Shown: one piece after another, positions 53,340 through 61,993 of the stretch | Position numbering within the stretch: position 1 is the stretch's first letter | How the letters are laid out: each line of letters opens with the position of its first letter | Source of the DNA: DASXUG01 sp964620425 | GTDB taxonomy: Bacteria > Pseudomonadota > Gammaproteobacteria > Burkholderiales > Methylophilaceae | Direction: 5' to 3' | Length of the DNA stretch: 64,000 bases | Assembly: GCA_964620425.1 (NCBI GenBank) | Contig: CAZUGV010000001.1 | Location: forward strand, 62,001 to 126,000 | Notes under the pieces: generated by a model | Told to the model about the DNA's origin: nothing | What the model saw: the letters and a program-made list of their open reading frames with translations, nothing else | Database searches by the model: none | Program-made: the position numbers and the translations under genes

Positions 53340-54254
53340 ATGACTGATCTCAACACCCAGCACTTACAGTTTAAACAGCAATTATTTGACAATAAACTTC
53401 TTTTCAATAGCGGTGTGCAAGGCATTGTGGGTCGCGGCCCGCAAATTGTAGAGCTGGTTCAAGCTTTACATTCAATGGTTGACCGAGAGTCTCGGAAAGA
53501 TGGCGCAGTAAAAGTGGCTTTCCCTCCAGTAGTACCTCGTGAACTATTAAGAACCGTTGGGTATATGGGTAATTTTCCACAACTTTGTGGCTCTATCCAC
53601 TCATTCACTGGTGGCGATAAAGAACATGCTGCATTACTAGATACTGTAAAAGCAGGCGAGGATTGGACGCCCCACCTAACACAAACTGGCGTGACGTTAA
53701 CCCCTGCTAGCTGCTATCCCCTCTACCCTACTCTTGCTGGCAATCTGCCAGATGGAGGCGTTTTATTTGATTTAAATTGCTATTGTTTTAGACACGAACC
53801 ATCAAATGATCCTGCCCGTTTGATGAGTTTCGAAATTCGAGAAAATGTGCGTGCTGGCAGCCCTGAAGAAGTCCAAGCTTGGCGTTCTAGCTGGTTAGAT
53901 CGAGGTTTTGATATTATCAAAGCACTAGGCTTGCCAGCGGTTCTGGATACAGCAAGTGACCCATTCTTTGGTCGTGGCGGTCGCTTTATGAAAGCCAGCC
54001 AAAAAGAAATGGAATTGAAATTTGAAATTCTTGTGAATATTTGGGGAGAAGATAACCCAACAGCGGTTGCCTCATTCAACTATCACCAAGACCATTTTGC
54101 GCATTTATTCAATATTCATACAGCCAGCGGTAGTGATGCACATACCGCTTGCTTAGGGTTTGGCATTGATCGTTTAGTGGTTGGCTTACTCAAAACACAT
54201 GGTTTTGATATGAACAAATGGCCTGCGAGTGTGAAAGCGCAATTAATGCTATGA
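53340..54254 (+). CDS. Amino acid:[carrier protein] ligase, truncated SerRS-like class II enzyme
   Basis: 304 residues: only the catalytic domain of an atypical seryl-tRNA synthetase, with no tRNA-binding arm. Motif 2 is YCFRHEPSNDPARLMSFEIRE (Arg151, Glu153) and motif 3 is CLGFGIDRLVVGL (Arg278). Cys125, about Glu168 and Cys271 fit the zinc ligands known in the Bradyrhizobium homologue Bll0957. Such enzymes activate Gly or Ala with ATP and load the phosphopantetheine of a carrier protein encoded nearby (established for the rhizobial enzymes). It starts one base after the dehydrogenase stop and overlaps the DUF1839 gene (ATGA). Confidence 0.9.
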   Translation: MTDLNTQHLQFKQQLFDNKLLFNSGVQGIVGRGPQIVELVQALHSMVDRESRKDGAVKVAFPPVVPRELLRTVGYMGNFPQLCGSIHSFTGGDKEHAALLDTVKAGEDWTPHLTQTGVTLTPASCYPLYPTLAGNLPDGGVLFDLNCYCFRHEPSNDPARLMSFEIRENVRAGSPEEVQAWRSSWLDRGFDIIKALGLPAVLDTASDPFFGRGGRFMKASQKEMELKFEILVNIWGEDNPTAVASFNYHQDHFAHLFNIHTASGSDAHTACLGFGIDRLVVGLLKTHGFDMNKWPASVKAQLML

Positions 54255-55237
54255 ACCAGCTGCCAATTAATATCTTTGCGCTTACGCCTGAGCAGTTTCA
54301 ACCGCATGCATTATTGCATAACTTTGAGCAAAACTTCAGAGAAACAAACTGTTACTCTGACTTGGTGATTGAAATTGTTAACGGTTTGGGACTCAACCCG
54401 ATTGCTTGTCTTGGCTATAGCTTAGCGGCTGACTTTGAAGGTGACCAATGGACATTTGGTAAACCATCACACCATGACTTGGAAGCACTATATGGCATTC
54501 GTATTGAAGAGTTGTCACTATATCGCCCGTTAGTGGATCAAATTGTCACGCAAGTAGAACGAGGTTCAATCCCGCTGCTTGAAGCAGATGCATATCACTT
54601 ACCAGATACTGCAGGCATTGACTATCGTAGCAATCATGTCAAAACAACAATTGGTATCACAGCCATTGATGTTGAAAAAAAATACTTACATTATTTCCAC
54701 AATGCAACTTTTGCTAAATTAGAGAATGAAGATTTTGATGGCGTATTGCAGCCACTAGCATCTCAACACAAAGGCTATTTACCGCCTTACTGTGAGATGG
54801 CTAAATTGGATAATTTAAAACTACGCCCAGATACCGAGCTACGTGCCATAGCATTTGAAAGCGCTAAGTTTCATCTGCGTAAACGCCCTACTTCTAATCC
54901 AATGCAAAAACATTTAGATGCAATCACAGCGCATCAACAATCAATTATTGATGGTGGCTTACCAATTTATCATAGCTATACTTTTGTTGCGTTACGGCAA
55001 TTAGGTTCGTCACATCAATTGGGGGGGCATTTTTTAAGGTGGTTAGCCGAAGGAAATGCTGATTTGCTTGCTGCTGCAGAGGCATTTGAACAAATATCCA
55101 CTTTAGCTAAAACCTTAGTGCTGAAGCTTGCTCGTGTAGCAAATAGCAAAAAACAAGCTGATTTAACTGGTGTTTTTACTGATCTATCAGAGCTTTGGAT
55201 TAAATCAGACCGTCACTTAAAAGCAGCATTTCAATAA
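54251..55237 (+). CDS. DUF1839-family protein
   Basis: 328 residues from the ATG at 54251 (MNQLPINIFALTPEQF), which overlaps the ligase stop as ATGA; an open frame begins at 54218 but inside the ligase gene. Visible family segments are CYSDLVIEIVNGLGLNPIAC, FEGDQWTFGKPSHHDLEALYGI, EADAYHLPDT and TTIGITAIDVEKKYLHYFHN. DUF1839 proteins recur next to the carrier-protein ligases in rhizobia, so they belong to the same pathway. The fold hints at a papain- or transglutaminase-like enzyme (uncertain); a role as an aminoacyl transferase from the carrier is a guess. Confidence 0.83.
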   Translation: MNQLPINIFALTPEQFQPHALLHNFEQNFRETNCYSDLVIEIVNGLGLNPIACLGYSLAADFEGDQWTFGKPSHHDLEALYGIRIEELSLYRPLVDQIVTQVERGSIPLLEADAYHLPDTAGIDYRSNHVKTTIGITAIDVEKKYLHYFHNATFAKLENEDFDGVLQPLASQHKGYLPPYCEMAKLDNLKLRPDTELRAIAFESAKFHLRKRPTSNPMQKHLDAITAHQQSIIDGGLPIYHSYTFVALRQLGSSHQLGGHFLRWLAEGNADLLAAAEAFEQISTLAKTLVLKLARVANSKKQADLTGVFTDLSELWIKSDRHLKAAFQ

Positions 55238-55270
55238 TGTACCTTAACTATTTAGCAGAGCATCCAACCA

Positions 55271-57829
55271 ATGGTGGGTATCAATAAAAAATTCTCACCT
55301 ACACAATCTGCGGTTTCATCAGACGCGCAGATTGTAAATCTGGATAACGGATTTTCTTGGCTAAGCACTGAGCACAGAGAGTTCGACCTCCCTGTCGATA
55401 TTGATTGGTCAACTGCTAAGTCAGTCGCAAGCATGCCTTGCACAGTTGCCATGTTAGAGCCTGATGAATCAAAACATGCAAACCTAAACAATCAAGACCA
55501 CTGGTTTATTTGTGAATTTTTAGTGCCTAAAAATCCACCCAATCGCGTCTTATTACAATTAGATGGCCTACTTACGTACGCAGAAGTTTACATTAATCAA
55601 AAGCTTGTGTTGACTTCCATTAACCCATACCACAGTCATATTGTCGATATTACCCTTGACGTAAAAGAACGACACAATCAGTTAGTGATATGTTGCCGAG
55701 CAATTGCACCAAATCTCGCAAAAAAACACCCTCGACCTCGTTTTTCTACTCGCTTGATTAACGAACGTAACTTGCGATTTATTCGCACCCCTATTTTAGG
55801 TTACACCCCGGGCTTTTCAGCGCCGACCAAGGCCGTTGGTCCTTATCGACCAATTCGACTGAAATTCGAGCAACATGTCAGCATTCTTTCGAGCTTTGTA
55901 AATGCGCAGCTCATTAGCGAGAATGCTGGCTCAATAACTGTGGATATATTAGTCGAACAGATTAACAGCCAAATTTTAGATGCCCACCTAGTTGTGCTCA
56001 ATAATAAAAACGAATTGGTGACACAAGCACCTATCAATGTGGCCAACGAAGGCGCTCTATCCAGACTAACAACCAAACTCACCTTAAATGAGGTTAGTGC
56101 TTATTGGCCACACACTCACGGAAATCCAGAGCGCTATAGCCTAAATGTTGAGTTAAACCTTAAAAACACAAATGGCACGATTATCACACTGGGAAAATAT
56201 GGGTTCAAATCCATTAAACGCGTCAACCCAGATAGCTTTTCTCTCCAAATAAACGACACTCCTATCTATTTGAGAGGCGCCTGTTGGACACCGATGAACC
56301 CAACAAATTTGCTTGTCGATGAAGAAACACTGCGTGAAAGATTGGTTTGGTTAACAAAGTCTGGCATTAATATGCTTCGCATTCCTGGCAATATGCTGTA
56401 TGAAAGCGATGCATTTTATGAGCTGTGCGATGAACTTGGTATTTTGATTTTTCAAGATTTTGCTTTTGCTAATTTCGACTACCCCGAATCCGACGAAGAG
56501 TTTATAGCCAATATTGAACAAGAAGCACGCCATTTCTTATCGAAACATGGCGGCCGACCATGCCTAACAGTTTTAGCAGGCAATAGTGAAGTAGCGCAGC
56601 AAGCCAGCATGATGGGCATAGCGCTTGACCACCTAAATAACGCAATTTTTGACCAGCATTTACCCGCCATTGTTAAAGAGCTGGCACCCAATGTTCCCTA
56701 TGTGCGCTCCAGCCCAACCGCTGATGGCATCCCATTTCACGCTGGTAACGGCCCATCACATTATTATGGCGTTGGTGGATACCGCCGAACTTTGGAAGAT
56801 GCTAGGTTATTCAAAGGACGATTTGCTTCAGAGTGCCTTGCATTTTCTCATGTGCCAGAAGATGAAAGTCTACGCACTTTTTTTGGTGGGGAAGTGATTC
56901 CACCACACGACCCACGTTGGAAAAATGCCGTACCCAGAGATATAGGTTCTGGTTGGGACTTTACCGACATTACAGATCACTACATCGAGAATTTGTTTGA
57001 AATTGATGCTACAAAACTAAGAACCATAGATCAAGAACGTTACCTCAACTATTGCCGCGCTGCTACAGTGGAAGTGGTTGAGCGAACACTTTCAATATTT
57101 AGAGCAGATTCAGCACAAGGCAGAGGTGCGTTAGTTTGGTTTTTGCACGATTTAAAACCCGGAGCAGGCTGGGGCTACATTGATGCGTTAGGTAAACCAA
57201 AATCCGCTTTTTACGGGTTAGCGCGTACCGCACAACCAACGGCAATATTATTCGTTGATGAGGGACTCGAGGGGCTTGCTATCTACCTTGCTCACGATGC
57301 AAACAAAGCGTTAGTTGGCGAACTAGTGATCACATTGGTAACAGCGGAGGGTCAAAAATATGAGCAAAAACAACGATCTTTGACACTAAAACCAAGAAGC
57401 GTTGAACGCATTAGTGTCGATTTGCATTTAAACAGCTTTGTAGACTCTAGTTATGCTTACCGTTTTGGACCACGTGCGTTTACCAGTTGCGTTGCCACGC
57501 TCAATAATGAAACAGGGGAAACGATTACCCAAAACATCTACGCAAACCCAACGGTCACACATCAAATCAACAATGATTTAGGGTTAATTGCGATTGCAAG
57601 CCGACAGAACGATGGTCAATATCAACTAACACTTTCTTGTTCATTACCCGCTTATTACGTTGTGATTGATACGCCTGGTTTCACGCCAAGTGATAATTAC
57701 TTTCACTTAATGCCCAATGATGCAAAAGTGATTTTACTTGAGTCCAGCAGTCAACAATTAATACCTCATGGTAGAATACGTACCTTAAATACCAAAAATA
57801 GCAGTCCTATAAAAATAGTAGCGCAATAA
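55271..57829 (+). CDS. Glycoside hydrolase family 2, beta-mannosidase-like, cytoplasmic
   Basis: 852 residues. GH2 sugar-binding domain (about 28-200), immunoglobulin-like domain (about 205-320) and TIM-barrel (about 325-650: LRGACWTPMNPTNLLVDEET, GINMLRIPGNMLYESDAFYELCDELGILIFQDF). Acid/base is probably Glu440 (LAGNSEVAQ) and nucleophile Glu521 (RFASECLAF), spaced as in mannosidases of the family. No signal peptide, so it acts in the cytoplasm. It follows DUF1839 after 33 bases in the same operon. It could hydrolyse or transglycosylate a mannoside or glucosaminide; the substrate is unknown. Confidence 0.88.
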   Translation: MVGINKKFSPTQSAVSSDAQIVNLDNGFSWLSTEHREFDLPVDIDWSTAKSVASMPCTVAMLEPDESKHANLNNQDHWFICEFLVPKNPPNRVLLQLDGLLTYAEVYINQKLVLTSINPYHSHIVDITLDVKERHNQLVICCRAIAPNLAKKHPRPRFSTRLINERNLRFIRTPILGYTPGFSAPTKAVGPYRPIRLKFEQHVSILSSFVNAQLISENAGSITVDILVEQINSQILDAHLVVLNNKNELVTQAPINVANEGALSRLTTKLTLNEVSAYWPHTHGNPERYSLNVELNLKNTNGTIITLGKYGFKSIKRVNPDSFSLQINDTPIYLRGACWTPMNPTNLLVDEETLRERLVWLTKSGINMLRIPGNMLYESDAFYELCDELGILIFQDFAFANFDYPESDEEFIANIEQEARHFLSKHGGRPCLTVLAGNSEVAQQASMMGIALDHLNNAIFDQHLPAIVKELAPNVPYVRSSPTADGIPFHAGNGPSHYYGVGGYRRTLEDARLFKGRFASECLAFSHVPEDESLRTFFGGEVIPPHDPRWKNAVPRDIGSGWDFTDITDHYIENLFEIDATKLRTIDQERYLNYCRAATVEVVERTLSIFRADSAQGRGALVWFLHDLKPGAGWGYIDALGKPKSAFYGLARTAQPTAILFVDEGLEGLAIYLAHDANKALVGELVITLVTAEGQKYEQKQRSLTLKPRSVERISVDLHLNSFVDSSYAYRFGPRAFTSCVATLNNETGETITQNIYANPTVTHQINNDLGLIAIASRQNDGQYQLTLSCSLPAYYVVIDTPGFTPSDNYFHLMPNDAKVILLESSSQQLIPHGRIRTLNTKNSSPIKIVAQ

Positions 57830-57873
57830 AAAAGAGTTAAAGACGCTTAAATGTGTTCGGGGAAGTGAATAGG

Positions 57874-58755
57874 ATGAAAGAAAACGTAAACAACATCTTA
57901 CCAACAAAGTTATACCGTGGATTATTGATGTTAACCGCATCATGGCCTGGCACTCGCACATCAGAAAATTCACTATTAATTAAAGTACATGAAGTAGAAA
58001 ATAGCCAAAAACTGCCTTTAATTTGGTGTGGTGGTCCGCCCGAGCTAGACACTATCATTTCTATCATTGGTAAAGATAGAACAATATACGGATTAAGGGG
58101 CACGTATGATTTTGTTGAACCAACTGATGAAGTCATCTGTAAGCTTAGCCAATATTATGTGGATGAAATTGAAAAGGCAATCCCAGCAGACACATACATT
58201 ATCGCAGGCTATTGTGCTGCCGCTTACATAGCCCTAGAAATCTCGACTTTATTAACTGAACGCGGTCATAAAGTTGGTTATTTGGCCATGATTGAACGCG
58301 ATGTTACAGAGTCCAATAAAGTTCTTTGGTTTACCAGAAAAGTTTTTAATAGGATAGATACTTATGGAACAAGGTATATCGAGTCGTTAAAATCCATTGG
58401 TGAAGGTAAACCCTCAACTCTCTCACTGGTGCAGCATATACCAAAGATTCTCTCCAACATGGTAAGGACAGAAGAACAGACAATAGATGACCCACGCAAC
58501 TTAATTCGATACAAAAATCGTGAAACACAAGATAAAATGTACGAATTCAAGCCATACCCTGCCAATGCAAGTTTGTTTTTTATCCGATGGGGCGTGTTTG
58601 GATTTTATCAACTCAAATATTTCCAAAACTATTGGCGCAAGATAGCTTTAGGAGGGATAACAGTAGACTTCATTGAAGGATACTCACATAAATATCCTAA
58701 TTGGCCTGCTATTATTGAAAAAGTGAATAAACGATTGATAGAGTCGCGCTTTTAG
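57874..58755 (+). CDS. Alpha/beta-hydrolase thioesterase-like protein with Cys nucleophile position
   Basis: 293 residues from the ATG at 57874 (MKENVNNILPTKLY), which has GGGGAAG about seven bases upstream; an earlier ATG at 57853 is possible. Resembles thioesterase domains of nonribosomal peptide synthesis: SLLIKVHEVENSQKLPLIWC, GKDRTIYGLRGTYDF, and the nucleophile elbow AGYCAAAYIALEIS with Cys114 where Ser is usual. A His is in IEGYSHKYPNWPAII. The usual Asp position holds IERD (Glu141/Asp143). Likely releases or transfers the carrier-bound product (inference). Confidence 0.78.
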   Translation: MKENVNNILPTKLYRGLLMLTASWPGTRTSENSLLIKVHEVENSQKLPLIWCGGPPELDTIISIIGKDRTIYGLRGTYDFVEPTDEVICKLSQYYVDEIEKAIPADTYIIAGYCAAAYIALEISTLLTERGHKVGYLAMIERDVTESNKVLWFTRKVFNRIDTYGTRYIESLKSIGEGKPSTLSLVQHIPKILSNMVRTEEQTIDDPRNLIRYKNRETQDKMYEFKPYPANASLFFIRWGVFGFYQLKYFQNYWRKIALGGITVDFIEGYSHKYPNWPAIIEKVNKRLIESRF

Positions 58756-58806
58756 ACTGAACTAACACTCACAACTGTTCAGCTAATTTTATGAGGATAT
58801 CGTTTT

Positions 58807-59514
58807 ATTAAACCTGAAAATCCAATCGGTAATCCAGTTCAAAACTGGCAGGCGAGAAAACAGCCATCGCAAAAAACTCTGACGGGTAAGTTTTGCAGTC
58901 TTGTGCCACTCAAAGCAGAACTGCACAGCGATGGTTTATTCCAAGCAAACTCGATGGATGTAGCAGGAGAAATGTGGCTCTATCTTCCCTATGGCCCATT
59001 TGACAGCCTGCAAAGTTATAGAGAGTGGATGGTGTCTTTTTGTAACGACTCAGACCCTCTTTTCTATGCAATTTTAGACTCTAAAACGACAAATGCTTTA
59101 GGTGTCGCAAGCTATTTACGTATTGACACAAATAACGGTGTTATTGAAGTTGGACATCTTGCCTACTCTCCATTATTGCAACGAACCAGAACCGCAACCG
59201 AAGCAATGTACCTCATGATGCAACATGCTTTTGAGTTGGGCTATCGTCGTTACGAGTGGAAGTGCAACTCACTAAACATGCCGTCACGTGCTGCTGCAGA
59301 GCGTCTTGGATTTACATTTGAAGGTATTTTTAGACAGGCCGCTGTGATTAAAGGCCGTAACCGAGATACTGCTTGGTATTCTATCATTGATAAAGAATGG
59401 CCCGCGTTAAAGCAGGCTTTTGAAACTTGGCTTGCTGATGATAATTTTGATGCTGATGGTAGGCAAAAAGTAGCACTTTCAACACTAACATCAGCGATTC
59501 AGCGACAAAAGTAG
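58807..59514 (+). CDS. GNAT-family N-acetyltransferase with ATT start or frameshifted start
   Basis: The frame beginning IKPENPIGNPVQNWQARKQP at 58807 continues into FCSLVPLKAELHSDGLFQAN and the GNAT core (VGHLAYSPLLQRTRTATEAM, YRRYEWKCNSLNMPSRAAAERLGFTFEGIFRQA). The N-terminal part matches this family's usual start, but no ATG/GTG/TTG lies in frame before the GTG at 58903, which would cut it off. An ATT at 58807 has GAGGA nine bases upstream. Alternatively the ATG at 58791 is the true start and one extra T in the TTTT run at 58803-58806 shifts the frame. It resembles RimJ/ribosomal acetyltransferase types. Confidence 0.72.
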   Translation: MKPENPIGNPVQNWQARKQPSQKTLTGKFCSLVPLKAELHSDGLFQANSMDVAGEMWLYLPYGPFDSLQSYREWMVSFCNDSDPLFYAILDSKTTNALGVASYLRIDTNNGVIEVGHLAYSPLLQRTRTATEAMYLMMQHAFELGYRRYEWKCNSLNMPSRAAAERLGFTFEGIFRQAAVIKGRNRDTAWYSIIDKEWPALKQAFETWLADDNFDADGRQKVALSTLTSAIQRQK

Positions 59515-59543
59515 AAGCTCTAATAAAAAAGCAAAGCTCAAAA

Positions 59544-59927
59544 TCACTTGTTATTGAAAAATGCTATATTCATGCAGCGATCATTCACAAAAGTAAGCTC
59601 TGTAAACTTATAAGCTTTCTTGGGGGCGTAATTTACTACTCCGTTGTAGTACCACATTTCCACATTTACAGGATTTGATGACTCTTTACCTTTGCCAGCA
59701 ATCATCGCATTTGCATTGGTTGGTTTTACAGATTGCTCTTTTCTTGCAGGCGCACCTAATTGCTCCATGACTACGGCACGTGACTTACCGCTAAAGTTAG
59801 CCAAAAACTCTTGCTCATCATAGTTTTTTGCCTTTTTAGTTGCGACTTCTTTAGCTATAGCTGAACCACTCATCATAGTAATAGCCAACATCGCTAATAT
59901 TGAAACTGATTTGTTAAAACGCTGCAT
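59544..59927 (-). CDS. Small secreted protein, possibly BamE/SmpA-like fold
   Basis: 127 residues with a signal peptide (MQRFNKSVSILAMLAITMMSGSAIAK, cut near Ala25). The mature part has FSGKSRAVVMEQLGAPARKE, VEMWYYNGVV and FTELTFVNDRCMNIAFFNNK, which follow the helix-helix-strand pattern of SmpA/BamE-type lipoprotein domains. It has no lipobox. The family assignment is weak; the function is unknown. Confidence 0.66.
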   Translation of the reverse strand: MQRFNKSVSILAMLAITMMSGSAIAKEVATKKAKNYDEQEFLANFSGKSRAVVMEQLGAPARKEQSVKPTNANAMIAGKGKESSNPVNVEMWYYNGVVNYAPKKAYKFTELTFVNDRCMNIAFFNNK

Positions 59928-60010
59928 GTTTAAATCCTAACTTTTTATTTTAAATAAACCCGCTGATTATCCCATTTTCTCTTATTTACCGCATCTAATC
60001 TTATGCCCAT

Positions 60011-60772
60011 CTATATCTTTAGCGTTAAACCGTCATAAGCCACATACACGCTTTCTGGCAATTGTGCGCTTAAGGATTCATATTCGATTTCATGTGTCAT
60101 ATGCATCAAATAAGTTTGTTTAGCTTTTATGAGACCTGCATATGCAAGACTTTGTTCCACGTTGATGTGCGTATGATGTGGTTTATATCGTAAGCAATCG
60201 AGCATCAGGTATTCGAGATTACCCAAATCACGTAATGCATCTTCTGGTATTTCAGAAACATCTGTTAAATAAGCAATATCGTTAATACGAAACCCAAAAA
60301 TATCGCTACGTCCATGCTTTACAATAAGCGGAGTAATCTTAAGTCCAAACAATTCGAATGGCTGTGTGATTTCATTCAAACTGAGGACTGGCATATCCCA
60401 AAAATCACTGGGCTCTCTAATCGCGTAAGAAAATTTGGCAGCAATATGCTCTTTAGCATCTAACTTAGCATACAGCGGGATTTGTTTGCGGTTAATTTGG
60501 CAAAACGCTCTTAAATCATCAATACCGTGTAAGTGATCTGCATGGGTATGGGTATAAAGCACTGCATCCACACGCGTCAATCCCTCACGTAACGCTTGCA
60601 TACGTAAATCAGGCCCAGTATCAATTAAGATTACTTCACCAGAGGGCGCAGTGATAGCGGCAGAGCAACGAGTGCGTTTGTTTTTCGGGTTGCTTGACAA
60701 ACAAGTATCGCATCGACATCCTATCTGTGGCGTGCCTGCACTAGAGCCAACGCCTAACATAGTTAAATGCAT
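60011..60772 (-). CDS. PhnP-like metallo-beta-lactamase phosphodiesterase
   Basis: 253 residues. A metallo-beta-lactamase fold hydrolase: YTHTHADHLHGIDDLRAF (metal motif HxHxDH near residues 96-113), LMLDCLRYKPHHTHINVEQSL, and MHMTHEIEY. The N-terminal GTPQIGCRCDTCLSSNPKNKRTR has three cysteines, as in PhnP-type enzymes. Related enzymes split cyclic or RNA phosphodiesters, the substrate here is unknown. It overlaps the tatD-type gene by ten bases. Confidence 0.84.
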   Translation of the reverse strand: MHLTMLGVGSSAGTPQIGCRCDTCLSSNPKNKRTRCSAAITAPSGEVILIDTGPDLRMQALREGLTRVDAVLYTHTHADHLHGIDDLRAFCQINRKQIPLYAKLDAKEHIAAKFSYAIREPSDFWDMPVLSLNEITQPFELFGLKITPLIVKHGRSDIFGFRINDIAYLTDVSEIPEDALRDLGNLEYLMLDCLRYKPHHTHINVEQSLAYAGLIKAKQTYLMHMTHEIEYESLSAQLPESVYVAYDGLTLKI

Positions 60773-61539
60773 CTATGAGCCTGTTTGAATAGATTAAAAA
60801 AGTTACTAGTAGTGGCTTCTACTAGAGCTTCATAGGGTATGTCGCGCAATTTTGCAATTTCCTCAGCCACATATTTCACGTAAGCAGGTTGATTCAGTTT
60901 ACCTCGAAATGGAATGGGTGCGAGATAAGGGGAATCTGTCTCGACCAAAATTCGATCCAAGGGCACTTGCTTTGCAACTTCTTTTAAATCAGCTGCATTT
61001 TTAAACGTCACAATTCCTGAAAAGGAAATATAAAACCCCATTTCAATCGCTTGCAAAGCCACGTCTAAGGTTTCGGTAAAACAGTGCATTACCCCCCCTA
61101 TTTTCTGGGCTTGCTCTTCACGCATAATTTTTAGCGTATCTTGCGCAGAAGAGCGTGTATGAACCACTAATGGTTTTTCGGCTTTTATCGCAGCCCGAAT
61201 ATGAATACGAAAACGCTCGCGTTGCCATTCCAAATCGCCCGTGAGTCTAAAGTAATCCAAGCCGGTTTCTCCAATAGCAACCACCTTAGGGTGATCGGCT
61301 AACAATACCAAATCATCTTCGGTAAAAGCTGGTTCATTTTCGTAATCTGGATGAACCCCAACGGAGGCAAATACGTTATGATGCGCCTCTGCCATGGCGA
61401 GTACTTGTGGAAAATCAGCCAAGGTAACAGAAATACAGAGCGCATGACCAACACCATGGCTTTGCATAGCATCTTTCACTGCATCTATTTGATCGGCAAG
61501 CTGAGAGAAATTAATGTGACAATGGGAATCTACAAGCAT
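60763..61539 (-). CDS. TatD-family metal-dependent hydrolase
   Basis: 258 residues: MLVDSHCHINFSQL (HxH), AIGETGLDYFR (Glu ligand), PLVVHTRSSAQDTLKIM, GGVMHCFTE and LVETDSPYLAP are the TatD/YcfH signatures. Family members are 3'-5' exonucleases or deacylases of D-aminoacyl-tRNA. It follows the pilZ gene, the common holB-pilZ-tatD order. Confidence 0.92.
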   Translation of the reverse strand: MLVDSHCHINFSQLADQIDAVKDAMQSHGVGHALCISVTLADFPQVLAMAEAHHNVFASVGVHPDYENEPAFTEDDLVLLADHPKVVAIGETGLDYFRLTGDLEWQRERFRIHIRAAIKAEKPLVVHTRSSAQDTLKIMREEQAQKIGGVMHCFTETLDVALQAIEMGFYISFSGIVTFKNAADLKEVAKQVPLDRILVETDSPYLAPIPFRGKLNQPAYVKYVAEEIAKLRDIPYEALVEATTSNFFNLFKQAHRCI

Positions 61540-61556
61540 GAGATGCCTTAAAGAAT

Positions 61557-61937
61557 TTACATAGTGTGGGTGGGACGGTTGGCCTTAAGTGCACCTCCCA
61601 AGAGGCCTTCGATTTTATTGCGCACTTCAATGCCACCATCTTTTTCACTAAACTGAACGCCAATCCCCTTAGGGCGATTCGCTTGCGCAACCGTGGTGAT
61701 CCACACAACATGCCCCACTACTTTGAGCTTGACTGGGTCGTCTAATAAACTCAGCAACATAAATACTTCGTCTCCCATCTTATACTGCTTCTCAGTTGGG
61801 ATGAACAAACCACCTCCTCTTACATAAGGCATATAAGCTGCATATAGCGCAGCTTTTTCCTTTATTGCCAGTGATAAAACACTAGGCTTAGGTGGGTTAG
61901 CTGGAGTATTATCCGCAGAGTTTGGGGCTAAAGCCAT
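61557..61937 (-). CDS. pilZ: Type IV pilus assembly protein PilZ
   Basis: 126 residues, closely following the Pseudomonas PilZ pattern: SVLSLAIKEKAALYAAYMPY, GGGLFIPTEKQYKMGDEVFM, and NRPKGIGVQFSEKDG, ending NRPTHTM. It lacks the RxxxR motif that binds cyclic di-GMP, as true PilZ does, and works in pilus assembly with PilB/FimX-type partners. Located between holB and tatD. The start may be at MALAPNSADNT. Confidence 0.92.
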   Translation of the reverse strand: MALAPNSADNTPANPPKPSVLSLAIKEKAALYAAYMPYVRGGGLFIPTEKQYKMGDEVFMLLSLLDDPVKLKVVGHVVWITTVAQANRPKGIGVQFSEKDGGIEVRNKIEGLLGGALKANRPTHTM

Positions 61938-61993
61938 GTTAGTTATCTACTCATACTTAAGGTTACTAATTTGTGGTTTACCGCACTTGAGTT

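Noticed and set aside
55237..55287. Short frame MYLNYLAEHPTNGGYQ between DUF1839 and GH2
   Set aside because: Only 16 codons, overlapping the GH2 start, with no ribosome site; there is no reason to call it a gene.
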